A DNA stretch of 64,000 bases from Streptomyces sp. NBC_01465 (GTDB lineage Bacteria; Actinomycetota; Actinomycetes; Streptomycetales; Streptomycetaceae). The position numbers and the translations under genes were made by a program. Shown one piece after another: positions 51,372 through 60,654 of this stretch (positions are counted from its first letter, which is position 1; every line of letters starts with the position of its first letter). The stretch is from positions 3,720,001 through 3,784,000 of the forward strand of contig NZ_CP109467.1 of assembly GCF_036227325.1 (NCBI RefSeq). Reading direction: 5' to 3'. The notes under the pieces are model-generated. The model was not told the origin of the DNA, did not search any database, and saw only the letters and a list, made by a program, of their open reading frames with translations.

Positions 51372-51959
51372 CTACGACTTGCCGGCGGACGCCGAGGGCG
51401 AGGCCGAAGACGTCTGCACCTTGCAGCCGGGCTGCTTGGCGAGCGCCTTGCCGACGTCGCCCTGCTGCAGCTTCTCGACGGCGCCGCTGCCGGACTTGTT
51501 GATCGCGTCCAGGCCGTCGGAGACCTTGGCCAGACCGTCGGCGAACTTCTGCTGGTCGCCGGTGTCCAGCGCGTTGACCTGCTTCACCAGCGCCGCGTAG
51601 GCCGCCGAAGCGGTGTTGAGCTCCTTCACGGCGTTCTTCTGCAGGGTCTCGCCGTCGTCCACGGGCGGTGCGCCCGCCTTGTCCAGAGCCGTGGCGATGG
51701 CCTTGTCCGCGTCGGACAGGTCCTGGAACGCGGCCGCGTCGGCCTTCTGGATGTCCGCGGGCTTGCCGTCCGCCGCGGTGGAGATGATCGCCTGGTTCGC
51801 CTTCGCGCTCTTCGCCAACTGCGGCTGGATCTGCCCGCAGAGCGACTTGGCCCAGTCGTCGAGTTTCTTGTTGCCGTCATCGCTGCTGCATCCCGACAGA
51901 GACAGCGACAGCACCAGTACCGCACCGCCGGACAGTGCGGCAGCAAGCTTCTTGTTCAC
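51372..51959 (-). CDS. Small secreted lipoprotein
   Basis: GTG 51957-51959 encodes 195 residues. A signal peptide (LAAALSGGAVLVLSLSLSGC) ends in the lipobox LSGC. The mature part is helical, rich in Ala, Lys, Asp and Gln (QPQLAKSAKANQAII, DLSDADKAIATAL), with one further Cys pair possible. The C-terminus is Ser/Ala-rich. Function unknown. It lies between the methyltransferase and hppA, flanked by hairpins. Confidence 0.8.
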   Translation of the reverse strand: MNKKLAAALSGGAVLVLSLSLSGCSSDDGNKKLDDWAKSLCGQIQPQLAKSAKANQAIISTAADGKPADIQKADAAAFQDLSDADKAIATALDKAGAPPVDDGETLQKNAVKELNTASAAYAALVKQVNALDTGDQQKFADGLAKVSDGLDAINKSGSGAVEKLQQGDVGKALAKQPGCKVQTSSASPSASAGKS

Positions 51960-52086
51960 CGGATTGGTCCCTTCCAAGGCTCTCGGCCCCGGAACATACA
52001 CGCCAAGTGGGCTACATTCGCGTGTCGTACACCCGTTCCGTCCGGTATTGAAGCCATTTGCACCAAGCAGGCGGGGGGAGACAAGG

Positions 52087-52127
52087 CTCACCACCACCCC
52101 GCAGTACTGCCGCGGAATGGTGGTGAG
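52087..52127. terminator. Hairpin downstream of hppA
   Basis: CTCACCACCA pairs with TGGTGGTGAG (10 bp), 25 bp past the hppA stop on the minus strand. It probably ends hppA transcription. Confidence 0.6.
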
Positions 52128-52151
52128 GACGGTGCGGATATGACGCGGACG

Positions 52152-54494
52152 CTACGAAACCACCGCCGGATCCGGCGACTTGGCCACGTGCTCGTTGTTC
52201 TCCTCGTCGCCCACGGCGATCCCGCGCCGCTTGGACACGTACACCGCGCCCACGATGACGACGATGGCGACGGTCGCCACGATCGCCCGCACCCCGGCGC
52301 TGGAGTCCGCGCCGTAACTGAACTTGACGACCGCGGGCGCGATCAGCAGCGCCACCAGGTTCATCACCTTCAGCAGCGGGTTGATCGCGGGCCCCGCGGT
52401 GTCCTTGAACGGGTCGCCGACCGTGTCGCCGATGACGGTCGCCGCATGGGCCTCGCTGCCCTTGCCGCCGTGGTGCCCGTCCTCGACGAGTTTCTTGGCG
52501 TTGTCCCACGCACCACCGGAGTTGGCCAGGAACACGGCCATCAGGGTGCCGGTGCCGATCGCTCCCGCGAGGAACGAGCCGAGTGCGCCCACGCCCAGCG
52601 TGAAGCCGACCGCGATCGGCGCCAGCACCGCGAGCAGGCCGGGCGTGGCGAGTTCCCGCAGCGCGTCCCGGGTGCAGATGTCGACGACGCGCCCGTACTC
52701 CGGCTCCTCGGTGTAGTCCATGATCCCGGGATGCTCGCGGAACTGCCGCCGCACCTCGTAGACCACGGCCCCCGCCGAGCGCGCCACCGCGTTGATCGCC
52801 AGCCCCGAGAAGAGGAAGACGACCGCGGCGCCGAACATCAGCCCGACCAGGTTGTTGGGCTGGGAGATGTCCAGACTCAGGCCCAACTCCCCGGACTTGG
52901 CGTGCACGTCCTCCACCGCGGTGGCGATCGCGTCGCGGTACGAACCGAACAGCGCAGAGGCGGCGAGCACGGCCGTGGCGATCGCGATGCCCTTGGTGAT
53001 GGCCTTGGTGGTGTTGCCGACGGCGTCCAGGTCGGTGAGCACCTGCGCTCCCGCTCCTTCGACGTCCCCGGACATCTCGGCGATGCCCTGGGCGTTGTCG
53101 GAGACCGGCCCGAAGGTGTCCATGGCGACGATGACGCCCACAGTGGTGAGCAGACCGGTGCCGGCCAGGGCCACCGCGAAGAGGGCGAGCATGATCGACG
53201 TACCACCGAGCAGGAAGGCCCCGTACACCCCGAGGCCGATGAGCAGCGCGGTGTAGACGGCGGATTCGAGCCCGATGGAGATCCCGGCGAGCACGACGGT
53301 CGCAGCGCCCGTCAGCGAGGACTTGCCGATGTCCCTGACGGGGCGCCGGCTGGTCTCGGTGAAGTACCCGGTGAGCTGCTGGATCAGGGCGGCCATGACG
53401 ATCCCGATGGCCACGGCGACGAGCGCGAGGACCCTCGGGTCTCCGCTGTGGCCGCTGATCTCGAGGTCGGTGACGCCCTTCAAGTCGGCGTAGGAGGACG
53501 GCAGATAGGCGTAGACCGCGACCGCCACGAGGGCGAGCGAGATCACCGCGGAGATGAAGAATCCGCGGTTGATGGCCGACATTCCGCTGCGGTCGGCGCG
53601 CCGCGGGGCGACCGCGAAGATGCCGATCATCGCGGTGACCACGCCGATCGCCGGGACGATCAGCGGAAAGGCAAGACCGTAGTTGCCGAAGGCCGCCTTG
53701 CCGAGGATGAGGGCGGCGACGAGCGTGACGGCGTACGACTCGAAGAGGTCCGCCGCCATGCCCGCGCAGTCGCCGACGTTGTCGCCCACGTTGTCGGCGA
53801 TGGTGGCGGCGTTACGGGGATCGTCCTCGGGGATGCCCTGCTCGACCTTGCCGACCAGGTCGGCGCCGACGTCGGCGGCCTTGGTGAAGATGCCGCCGCC
53901 GACCCTCATGAACATGGCGATGAGGGCCGCGCCGAGTCCGAAGCCCTCAAGCACCTTGGGGGCGTTGGCCGCGTAGATCAGAACAACGGTGGAGGCACCG
54001 AGCAGACCGAGGCCCACCGTGAACATGCCGACCACACCGCCCGTGCGAAAAGCGATCTTCATTGCTTTGTGGGAGACAGCAGTGAGATCTTTTTCCGCCT
54101 CACCCTCCCCGGGGGTCGCTTCTCGCGCAGCAGCAGCAACCCTCACATTCGCCCGTACGGCCAGACGCATGCCGATGTAGCCGGTGACCGCGGAGAATAC
54201 CGCGCCCACCAGGAAGAACAACGAACGCCCAATGCGCTGCGACCAGTTGTCCGAGGGGAGCAGGAAGAGCAGGAAGAACACGACCACGGCGAAGACGCCG
54301 AGTGTGCGCAACTGCCGTCCCAGATAGGCATTCGCGCCTTCCTGCACGGCTGCCGCGATCTTCTTCATGGAGTCGGTGCCCTCGCCCGCCGCCAGTACCT
54401 GGCGCACCAGCAGCTGGGCGACGAGCAGGGCCGCCACAGCCACCACGGCGACGACGATCACGATGATGCGGTTGTCGTGGGTCAGTACCGCCAT
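52152..54494 (-). CDS. hppA: Membrane proton-pumping pyrophosphatase
   Basis: ATG 54492-54494 with AGGAGG gives 780 residues and about 16-17 membrane helices. Catalytic loops are present: DVGADLVGKVEQGIPEDDPR, DNVGDNVGDCAGMAADLFES and DNAQGIAEM. GNTTKAITKG has Lys where K+-dependent enzymes have Ala, which marks the K+-independent, proton-pumping class. It hydrolyses PPi and pumps H+ across the cytoplasmic membrane, driving biosynthetic reactions. Confidence 0.95.
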   Translation of the reverse strand: MAVLTHDNRIIVIVVAVVAVAALLVAQLLVRQVLAAGEGTDSMKKIAAAVQEGANAYLGRQLRTLGVFAVVVFFLLFLLPSDNWSQRIGRSLFFLVGAVFSAVTGYIGMRLAVRANVRVAAAAREATPGEGEAEKDLTAVSHKAMKIAFRTGGVVGMFTVGLGLLGASTVVLIYAANAPKVLEGFGLGAALIAMFMRVGGGIFTKAADVGADLVGKVEQGIPEDDPRNAATIADNVGDNVGDCAGMAADLFESYAVTLVAALILGKAAFGNYGLAFPLIVPAIGVVTAMIGIFAVAPRRADRSGMSAINRGFFISAVISLALVAVAVYAYLPSSYADLKGVTDLEISGHSGDPRVLALVAVAIGIVMAALIQQLTGYFTETSRRPVRDIGKSSLTGAATVVLAGISIGLESAVYTALLIGLGVYGAFLLGGTSIMLALFAVALAGTGLLTTVGVIVAMDTFGPVSDNAQGIAEMSGDVEGAGAQVLTDLDAVGNTTKAITKGIAIATAVLAASALFGSYRDAIATAVEDVHAKSGELGLSLDISQPNNLVGLMFGAAVVFLFSGLAINAVARSAGAVVYEVRRQFREHPGIMDYTEEPEYGRVVDICTRDALRELATPGLLAVLAPIAVGFTLGVGALGSFLAGAIGTGTLMAVFLANSGGAWDNAKKLVEDGHHGGKGSEAHAATVIGDTVGDPFKDTAGPAINPLLKVMNLVALLIAPAVVKFSYGADSSAGVRAIVATVAIVVIVGAVYVSKRRGIAVGDEENNEHVAKSPDPAVVS

Positions 54495-54640
54495 TCGTCC
54501 TCCTTGACGCTTGACGCGCAAAGCTCAAGATGTGGACGGATTGTAGGGAGCGGAACCTGATCAAAACAGTGTGCTGCAAAATGGAATTGACCTTCGACTT
54601 AATGGGCCAGAACCATTCACACCCATTAAGGATCTAGAAG

Positions 54641-54669
54641 AAAAGAAAAAGGCCCTGCTCAGCAGGGCC
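54641..54669 (-). terminator. Rho-independent terminator of the bldG operon
   Basis: On the minus strand, GGCCCTGC-TGA-GCAGGGCC (8-bp stem) is followed by TTTTTCTTTT. It lies 28 bp after the anti-sigma stop codon. This is one of the few U-tract terminators in the window. Confidence 0.85.
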
Positions 54670-54696
54670 ATAAAAAGAATCAAGAAACGCAGGGGT

Positions 54697-55158
54697 TTAC
54701 GGAAGAACCGTCGCAGGAGTTGTCGGCCAGCTCATCCGGATGACGCCCCCGGCCTCACCGGAGGTCACTTCCACGTCGTCGACGAGACCGCTGATGACCG
54801 CGAGACCCATCTCGTCCTCGCCGTCGTCCTCGGAGCCGTCGATGTCGGCCACGGACGGATCGGAGGCGCTGCGCGCACCGGGAACCGAAGCAGCTCCGCC
54901 GCCCTGGCCCGGGACCTCGTCCCCGACCTCGATGGAGAACGCCTTCTCCTCCTCGGTCAGCACGACCCGTACGGGCGCCGCGATGCCGTGCGTACGGTGC
55001 AGACCGACCGCCCGGGAACACGCCTCTCCGACCGCGAGCCTGACCTCGTCGAGGACCGCCTCGTCCACCCCGGCCCTGCGTGCCACGGCGGCCGCCACCA
55101 GACGGGCCGTCCTGACGTGTTCGGGCTGGGCGCTGAAGCGGAGTTCAACGGTTGCCAT
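54697..55158 (-). CDS. BldG-partner anti-sigma factor (RsbW-like)
   Basis: ATG 55156-55158 gives 153 residues of a GHKL/HATPase_c serine kinase-anti-sigma type. It opens ATVELRFSAQPEHVRTARL. An N-box-like VRLAVGEACSRAV and a G-box-like DEMGLAVISGLVDDVEV follow, with an acidic Ser-rich insert at about 95-120. In S. coelicolor the gene after bldG encodes an anti-sigma factor that BldG sequesters. The same order and spacing occur here, with the terminator after it. Confidence 0.88.
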   Translation of the reverse strand: MATVELRFSAQPEHVRTARLVAAAVARRAGVDEAVLDEVRLAVGEACSRAVGLHRTHGIAAPVRVVLTEEEKAFSIEVGDEVPGQGGGAASVPGARSASDPSVADIDGSEDDGEDEMGLAVISGLVDDVEVTSGEAGGVIRMSWPTTPATVLP

Positions 55159-55266
55159 GCGATCCCCCTCAGACCTGCGGACGTTCAGACGTGCGGGTGT
55201 TGCGAACGTGCATCCCAGGGGACCGGGCTGGGAGCCCGGCACCCCTGCGTTCTCTTCCGGAAGCCG

Positions 55267-55620
55267 TCAGTCAGTGGCTGCGACGGCTTCGTCGACCGTG
55301 GTGTGAATGGGGAACACCTTGGTCAGACCGGTGATGCGGAAGATCTTGAGAATGCGCTCCTGGTTGCAGACCAGGCGCAGCGAGCCCTCATGGGCACGCA
55401 CACGCTTCAGACCGCCAACGAGCACGCCGAGTCCGGTGGAGTCGAGGAAGTCCACGCCCTCCATGTCGACGACCAGGTGGTAGCTGCCGTCGTTCACCAA
55501 CTCGACCAACTGCTCGCGCAGCTTGGGCGCGGTATATACATCAATCTCGCCACCGACCTCGACGACCGTACGGTCGCCACCAGGGCCGGACACATTGCGA
55601 GTCGACAGGGACAGGTCCAC
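55267..55620 (-). CDS. bldG: Anti-anti-sigma factor BldG
   Basis: GTG 55618-55620 with GGAG upstream gives 117 residues of a STAS domain nearly identical to S. coelicolor BldG as I recall it. It includes [20 protein letters not shown] and [20 protein letters not shown]. Ser61 in DSTG corresponds to the phosphorylated Ser57. The difference is a small GPG insertion near residue 12. BldG binds several anti-sigma factors and is needed for aerial hyphae and antibiotic production. It is followed by its partner gene 108 bp on. Confidence 0.96.
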   Translation of the reverse strand: MDLSLSTRNVSGPGGDRTVVEVGGEIDVYTAPKLREQLVELVNDGSYHLVVDMEGVDFLDSTGLGVLVGGLKRVRAHEGSLRLVCNQERILKIFRITGLTKVFPIHTTVDEAVAATD

Positions 55621-55701
55621 GGATCCTCCAGCACCTTGCTATCGAGCGGCCGTCCCCTCGGGAACTCCCCGGCGGAGCCAGGGAACGGATCGCCAGCCGC
55701 G

Positions 55702-58158
55702 ATGGCATTCAATCACTTACCAGCAGCCATGCACGACGCCTTGGGACCATTGTCCGTCACGCCAGTGACACACTCGGTGCCGATGGCCACGAATCACCGT
55801 CCCAGACGACCCACTGCGGGCACAGGCGTTCGGCCTGCCCCCCGTGAGGTTCTCGACCGGCTCGCGGCGGGGCCGAGCCGGTCTGCGCGCATCACTCATA
55901 CGGAGCACTTGCCCCCGCGTGCGGGAACCCATGCCGTCTGGCCGGACCGCATCCGGCCGGAAGTGATCAACGCCATCCAGTCGAGTGGCATCGAGCACCC
56001 CTGGACCCACCAGGCGACTGCCGCGGAGCACGCCCTGGACGGCGAATCCGTGGTCATCGCCACCGGCACCGCCTCCGGCAAGTCCCTCGCCTACCTCGCC
56101 CCCGTCCTCTCGACCCTCCTCGACGGCTCCGAGGCCCCCAACGGCCGCGGCGCGACCGCCCTCTACCTCGCCCCCACCAAGGCTCTGGCCGCCGACCAGC
56201 GCCGCTCGGTCAAGGAGCTCGCCGCCCCGCTCGGCAACGCGATCCGCCCCGCGGTGTACGACGGGGACACCCCCGTCGAGGAGCGCGAGTGGGTGCGCCA
56301 GTACGCGAACTACGTCCTCACCAACCCCGACATGCTGCACCGCGGGATACTGCCCTCCCACCCCCGCTGGGCCTCCTTCCTGCGCGCCCTGCGCTACGTC
56401 GTGATCGACGAGTGCCACACCTACCGCGGCGTCTTCGGCTCCCACGTCGCCCAGATCCTGCGCCGACTGCGCCGCCTCTGCGCCCGCTACGGCTCGGAGC
56501 CCGTCTTCCTCCTCGCCTCGGCCACCGCCGCCGACCCCGCGGTCGCGGCGGGCCGCCTCACCGGCCTGCCGGTGAAGGAGGTCGCCGACGACGCCTCGCC
56601 CCGCGGCGAACTGGTCTTCGCCCTCTGGGAGCCCCCGCTCACCGACCTCCACGGCGAACAGGGCGCCCCCGTGCGCCGTACCGCCACCGCGGAAACCGCC
56701 GACCTCCTCACCGACCTCACCGTCCAGGGCGTGCGCTCGGTCGCTTTCGTACGCTCCCGACGCGGCGCCGAACTGATCTCCGTCATCGCCCAGGAACGCC
56801 TCGCTGAGGTCGACCGCACCCTGGCCCGCCGCGTCGCCGCCTACCGGGGCGGCTACCTCCCCGAGGAACGCCGCGCCCTGGAACGCGCCCTGCACTCCGG
56901 TGAACTCCTCGGCCTGGCCGCCACCACCGCCCTCGAACTCGGCATCGACGTCTCCGGCCTCGACGCCGTGATCATCGCCGGCTATCCCGGCACCCGCGCC
57001 TCGCTCTGGCAACAGGCCGGACGGGCAGGCCGCGCGGGTCAGGGCGCCCTGGCGATCCTGGTCGCCCGCGACGACCCGCTGGACACGTATCTCGTCCACC
57101 ACCCCGAGGCGCTCTTCGACCAGCCGGTCGAGTCCACCGTCCTGGACCCCGACAACCCCTACGTCCTGGCCCCCCATCTCTGCGCGGCCGCCTCCGAGAT
57201 CCCGCTCACCGCGGCCGACCTGAAGCTCTTCGGCCCGGCGAGCGCCGACCTGATGCCCCAGCTGGAAGGGGCCAAGCTGCTCCGCCGCCGGGGCGCGTCC
57301 TGGTACTGGACCCGCCGCGAGCGGGCCGCCGACCTCGCCGACATCCGGGGCGAGGGCGGTCGCCCCGTCCAGATCGTCGAGGCCGGCACGGGCCGCCTCC
57401 TGGGCACGGTCGACGAGGGCTCCGCCCACACCGCCGTCCACGACGGCGCGGTCCACCTCCACCAGGGCCGTACGTATCTGGTGAAACACCTGGACCTGGA
57501 GGACTCGGCCGCCCTCGTCGAGGAGGCCAACCCGCCCTACTCCACGACCGCCCGCGACACGACGGCCATCTCCGTCCTGGAGACCGAGACCGAGATCCCC
57601 TGGGGATCGGGCCGCCTCTGCTACGGCTCCGTGGAGGTCACCCATCAGGTCGTCTCCTTCCTCCGCCGCAAGCTCATCACCGGCGAGGTGCTCGGCGAGT
57701 CCAAGCTCGACCTCCCTCCCCGCACCCTGCGCACCCGCGCCGTCTGGTGGACGGTCACCGAGGACCAGCTGGACGCCGCCCGCATCAACCCGGAGATCCT
57801 CGGCGGCGCCCTCCACGCCGCCGAACACGCCTCCATCGGGATGCTCCCGCTCTTCGCCACCTGCGACCGCTGGGACATCGGCGGCGTCTCCATCCCCCTC
57901 CATCCCGACACCCTCCTTCCCACGGTCTTCGTGTACGACGGTCATCCCGGCGGCGCCGGATTCGCCGAACGCGCCTTCCACACGGCCAGGGAGTGGCTCA
58001 CAGCGACCCGCCAGGCCATCGCCTCCTGCGAGTGCGACGCGGGCTGCCCGTCGTGCATCCAGTCCCCCAAGTGCGGCAACGGCAACGACCCCCTGCACAA
58101 ACGCGGCGCCATCCGCCTCCTCACGGAACTGCTGCGGGAGGCCCCGCCCGGGCCCTGA
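55702..58158 (+). CDS. DEAD/DEAH helicase with C-terminal Cys cluster (MrfA-like), TTA codon at residue 6
   Basis: ATG 55702 gives 818 residues (MAFNHLPAAMHDALGP). The helicase core shows ATGTASGKSLAYLAPVL (Walker A), IDECHTYRGVFGSHVAQIL (DECH), VRSRRGAELISVIAQ and YPGTRASLWQQAGRAGRAG (motif VI). The C-terminal DUF1998 region has CECDAGCPSCIQSPKCGNGN, the Zn-binding cluster of MrfA-type DNA-repair helicases. Codon 6 is TTA (55717-55719), so translation should need the bldA tRNA. It diverges from bldG with 81 bp between starts and overlaps the convergent TadE-like gene by 38 bp. Confidence 0.92.
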   Translation: MAFNHLPAAMHDALGPLSVTPVTHSVPMATNHRPRRPTAGTGVRPAPREVLDRLAAGPSRSARITHTEHLPPRAGTHAVWPDRIRPEVINAIQSSGIEHPWTHQATAAEHALDGESVVIATGTASGKSLAYLAPVLSTLLDGSEAPNGRGATALYLAPTKALAADQRRSVKELAAPLGNAIRPAVYDGDTPVEEREWVRQYANYVLTNPDMLHRGILPSHPRWASFLRALRYVVIDECHTYRGVFGSHVAQILRRLRRLCARYGSEPVFLLASATAADPAVAAGRLTGLPVKEVADDASPRGELVFALWEPPLTDLHGEQGAPVRRTATAETADLLTDLTVQGVRSVAFVRSRRGAELISVIAQERLAEVDRTLARRVAAYRGGYLPEERRALERALHSGELLGLAATTALELGIDVSGLDAVIIAGYPGTRASLWQQAGRAGRAGQGALAILVARDDPLDTYLVHHPEALFDQPVESTVLDPDNPYVLAPHLCAAASEIPLTAADLKLFGPASADLMPQLEGAKLLRRRGASWYWTRRERAADLADIRGEGGRPVQIVEAGTGRLLGTVDEGSAHTAVHDGAVHLHQGRTYLVKHLDLEDSAALVEEANPPYSTTARDTTAISVLETETEIPWGSGRLCYGSVEVTHQVVSFLRRKLITGEVLGESKLDLPPRTLRTRAVWWTVTEDQLDAARINPEILGGALHAAEHASIGMLPLFATCDRWDIGGVSIPLHPDTLLPTVFVYDGHPGGAGFAERAFHTAREWLTATRQAIASCECDAGCPSCIQSPKCGNGNDPLHKRGAIRLLTELLREAPPGP

Positions 58159-58468
58159 CCTCGGGCGCGTACGGCCCGAACGCGGCCCGTACGGTCACAT
58201 CCGCGATCTCCCCGTCCACCCCGCACCGCACGACCCGCGCCCCCTGCGCCGAGGCGACCCGAGCGGCGGCCGCACAGGCGTCCGCCTGCCCCCGCAGCGC
58301 CCGGTCGGCCGCGGCGAGCGCCGCCAGATCGGCGGCCCCGCCGGCCCGGTGCCGGGCGACGACCACCTGTCCCATGGCCAGTACGACGGCGAACACAACG
58401 CCCAGCGCGGTGGTCACCATGACGCCCCACACGGTCGCGAACCCCCGGTCCCCGCCTGCCCCGTTCAC
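58121..58468 (-). CDS. TadE-like secretion-neighbourhood protein
   Basis: GTG 58466-58468 gives 115 residues. It has a short basic N-terminus, one membrane helix (ALGVVFAVVLAMGQVVV), then an Ala/Arg-rich pseudopilin-like segment (GGAADLAALAAADRAL). This is the helicase/secretion-neighbourhood TadE-like protein found in actinobacterial Tad loci. Its start overlaps the end of the TadE gene by 4 bp, and its 3' end overlaps the convergent helicase gene. Confidence 0.85.
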   Translation of the reverse strand: MNGAGGDRGFATVWGVMVTTALGVVFAVVLAMGQVVVARHRAGGAADLAALAAADRALRGQADACAAAARVASAQGARVVRCGVDGEIADVTVRAAFGPYAPEVRARAGPPAAVP

Positions 58469-58824
58469 CGCTCCACCCCCACCTCGTCCTCGGCCAGCGC
58501 CGCGGCCTCGGCGCTGAGCGTCAGCCCCAGCGGACCCGGCCCCGGGGCCGGCGTGGCAACCCGCACCCGCCAGAGCTCCCCGGCCCGCTCCACCGTCACG
58601 GACGCCCCCCGCGGCGCCGCCGACCGGGCGGCGGCCACCGCAGCGTCCTCGGGCTCCGACCGCGCGGCCGCCCTAGCCCCGGCTCTCGCCGCATCCACGC
58701 ACTGGATCTGCTCGGCGGCCGCCATCAGCGCCCACACCAGCGCCAGCACGAACAGCACCAGCGCCGGGACGACCATCGCCGCCTCCGCGGTCACATAGCC
58801 CCGGTCCGCCTCAGAACGGCGCAT
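58465..58824 (-). CDS. TadE-family pseudopilin
   Basis: ATG 58822-58824 gives 119 residues. The hallmark EAAMVVPALVLFVLALVW (TadE helix with the preceding Gly-Tyr-x-Thr-Ala-Glu) is followed by a globular part. TadE pseudopilins assist assembly of Flp-type pili. It overlaps the upstream pilin gene by 14 bp. Confidence 0.88.
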   Translation of the reverse strand: MRRSEADRGYVTAEAAMVVPALVLFVLALVWALMAAAEQIQCVDAARAGARAAARSEPEDAAVAAARSAAPRGASVTVERAGELWRVRVATPAPGPGPLGLTLSAEAAALAEDEVGVER

Positions 58825-58999
58825 GGAGTGCCTTCTCCACAAGCCCCTGCAACGCGGCCGCCACCGACCCGCTCGTGACCACCTTGTAGAGCACCGCGGC
58901 GAAGGCGCACGCCGCGATCGTCCCCACCGCGTACTCCGACGTGGACATCCCCGTGTCCTTGCCGCCCGCCCGCACCCGGGCCCGCATCCAGTTCCACAT
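58811..58999 (-). CDS. Flp-type pilin, DUF4244 family
   Basis: The 62-residue peptide has a basic leader (WMRARVRAGGKDTGM), then STSEYAVGTIAACAFAAVLY as the pilin helix with Glu near its start, and a short tail. DUF4244 proteins are the presumed major pilins of the streptomycete Tad system. The call rests on helix pattern and operon position. Confidence 0.85.
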   Translation of the reverse strand: MWNWMRARVRAGGKDTGMSTSEYAVGTIAACAFAAVLYKVVTSGSVAAALQGLVEKALHAPF

Positions 59000-59038
59000 G
59001 TCAACAACCCCCTTGATCCGTACTGCACTTGCCGTGAC

Positions 59039-59809
59039 TCAGTTGCCGTACAACAGATGGCTCGCCAGGCCGATGACCACCGGCGCCACTCCCACTGCCA
59101 GGAAGGCCGGCAGAAAGCAGAGCCCCACCGGAGCCGTGATCAGCACCGACGCCCGCTGGGCGCGGGCCCTGGCCGCCCGGGCCTGCTCGGCCCGCAGCCC
59201 CGAGGCCAGCCGGGCCACCGGTCCGGCCGCCGGGGCTCCGGTGGACCCGGCCCGCTCCAGACAGCGGGCCAGCGCCGACGCCCCGGGTATCGCCCCGAAC
59301 CGCCCCCACGCCCGGGCCGGTTCACCACCGAGCCGCAGCTCCGCCGCCGTCTGCGCCAGCGCCTCGCCGACCCGCCCCCCGAGCGACTCCCCGACCGCCC
59401 CGGCCGCCTCGCGCGGACTCGCCCCGGCAGCGACACAGGCCGCCAACAGATCCGCGGCAAGCGGGAGTTCACCGGCCCCGACCTTCTCGCCACCCCCGGT
59501 AGGCCTGCGCCGTCGCTGCCACCGCCACACCCCACAGGCCGCGAACAGCCCGACCACACCCCCGGCCACCCCGCCCACCAGCACATATCCGGTGACCACG
59601 GCCCCCAGCGGCCCGCCCCATCGCCTCCCCCACACTCCGTACGCGGGCCGCCACCGAGGCCGCCGCTCGCGCTCCATCGCCAGGAGCGCGGCCATCCGCC
59701 GGCGCACCAGCCGGTCCCGGCGGCGCTCCTCCGCCTCGAAGACCAGCCACCCCAGGGCGGCCATCACGCACACCACCACCCCCAGCCTGTGGACAACTTC
59801 GCCGCTCAT
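59039..59809 (-). CDS. tadC: Tad platform protein TadC
   Basis: ATG 59807-59809 overlaps the tadB stop (ATGA) and gives 256 residues. A T2SSF domain is visible: LPLAADLLAACVAAGASPRE through GAPAAGPVARLASGLRAEQA, then a C-terminal membrane pair (VLITAPVGLCFLPAFLAVGV). It forms the inner-membrane platform with TadB. Confidence 0.9.
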   Translation of the reverse strand: MSGEVVHRLGVVVCVMAALGWLVFEAEERRRDRLVRRRMAALLAMERERRPRWRPAYGVWGRRWGGPLGAVVTGYVLVGGVAGGVVGLFAACGVWRWQRRRRPTGGGEKVGAGELPLAADLLAACVAAGASPREAAGAVGESLGGRVGEALAQTAAELRLGGEPARAWGRFGAIPGASALARCLERAGSTGAPAAGPVARLASGLRAEQARAARARAQRASVLITAPVGLCFLPAFLAVGVAPVVIGLASHLLYGN

Positions 59810-60654
59810 GCACACTCCCCCGCTCGTACGATCCGCCCGGCCCACACCAGCCCGGCCGCCTCCAGCGCCCCGCCCACCACCAGACAGCCGATCCCCGCCG
59901 GCGAGTGCAGCAGCGTCCGCAACGGGTCGGCGCCAAGACCCGTCCCCAGCAGCAGCCCCATCACCGGCAGCACGGCGAGAATCACCACGGTCGAGCGCGC
60001 CCCCGCCAATTCGGCGCGCAGATCGGCCCGTTGGTCCCGCTCCGCGCGCAACGCCCGCTCCAGGCCCTCGAGCCCGGCCGCGAGCCCCGCCCCGCCGTCC
60101 ACCGAGACCCGCCAGCAGGCCGCGACCCCGACCAGCCCCTCGGCGCCCGGTTCCCGCGCCGCCAGCCGCAGCGCACCGGGTACGTCGCCGCCGAACCGCG
60201 CCGCCGCCAGAACCGCCGCCTCCGCCCCGCTGAGCGCCCCCGAGTCCCGTCCCACGGCGAGCAACGCCTGCCCCGGCTGCCGCCCCGCCCGCAGCTCGCC
60301 CGCCATGGCCCCGCACAGCGCGATCACCGCATCGACCCGCCTCAACCTCACCCGCGCCTCAGCCGCCCGCCTCAACCGCCGCCCCACCAGGGGCACCGCC
60401 ACCGCACCCGCGATCAACGGCAGTACGGACTCGCCCAGTACGGCCACCACCACGGCCACCGGCAGACACAGCCACTCCCGCCGCAGCCGACGCCAGGCGG
60501 CCCACACGGGCGCCTTCCACACCGGCCCGGCAGCCTCCACCACCGCCCCGTCCGCGAGGAGCAGCCGCGCCCTCCGCAGCCCCTGGTCGCGGCCCACGAG
60601 CAGCCACAACGCCACCCCGGAACACAGCACCGCCGCGAACATCGCCCCGTTCAT
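59806..60654 (-). CDS. tadB: Tad platform protein TadB
   Basis: ATG 60652-60654 overlaps the tadA stop and gives 282 residues. It has two N-terminal membrane helices, the T2SSF core (VIALCGAMAGELRAGRQPGQ, GLEGLERALRAERDQRADLR) and two C-terminal helices (STVVILAVLPVMGLLLGTGL). It partners TadC in the pilus base. Confidence 0.9.
   Translation of the reverse strand: MNGAMFAAVLCSGVALWLLVGRDQGLRRARLLLADGAVVEAAGPVWKAPVWAAWRRLRREWLCLPVAVVVAVLGESVLPLIAGAVAVPLVGRRLRRAAEARVRLRRVDAVIALCGAMAGELRAGRQPGQALLAVGRDSGALSGAEAAVLAAARFGGDVPGALRLAAREPGAEGLVGVAACWRVSVDGGAGLAAGLEGLERALRAERDQRADLRAELAGARSTVVILAVLPVMGLLLGTGLGADPLRTLLHSPAGIGCLVVGGALEAAGLVWAGRIVRAGECA

Noticed and set aside
49965..54560. 1531-residue plus-strand open frame
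   Set aside because: It spans the antisense of the methyltransferase, lipoprotein and hppA genes. Composition is His/Arg/Asp-rich low-complexity, as expected of a shadow.
54571..55701. Upstream extension of the helicase frame
   Set aside because: It would run antisense through the anti-sigma gene and bldG. The start at 55702 with MAFNHLPA fits the conserved N-terminus.
55717..58098. 793-residue minus-strand open frame
   Set aside because: Antisense to the helicase, Gly/Val/Asp-rich, without any recognisable domain.
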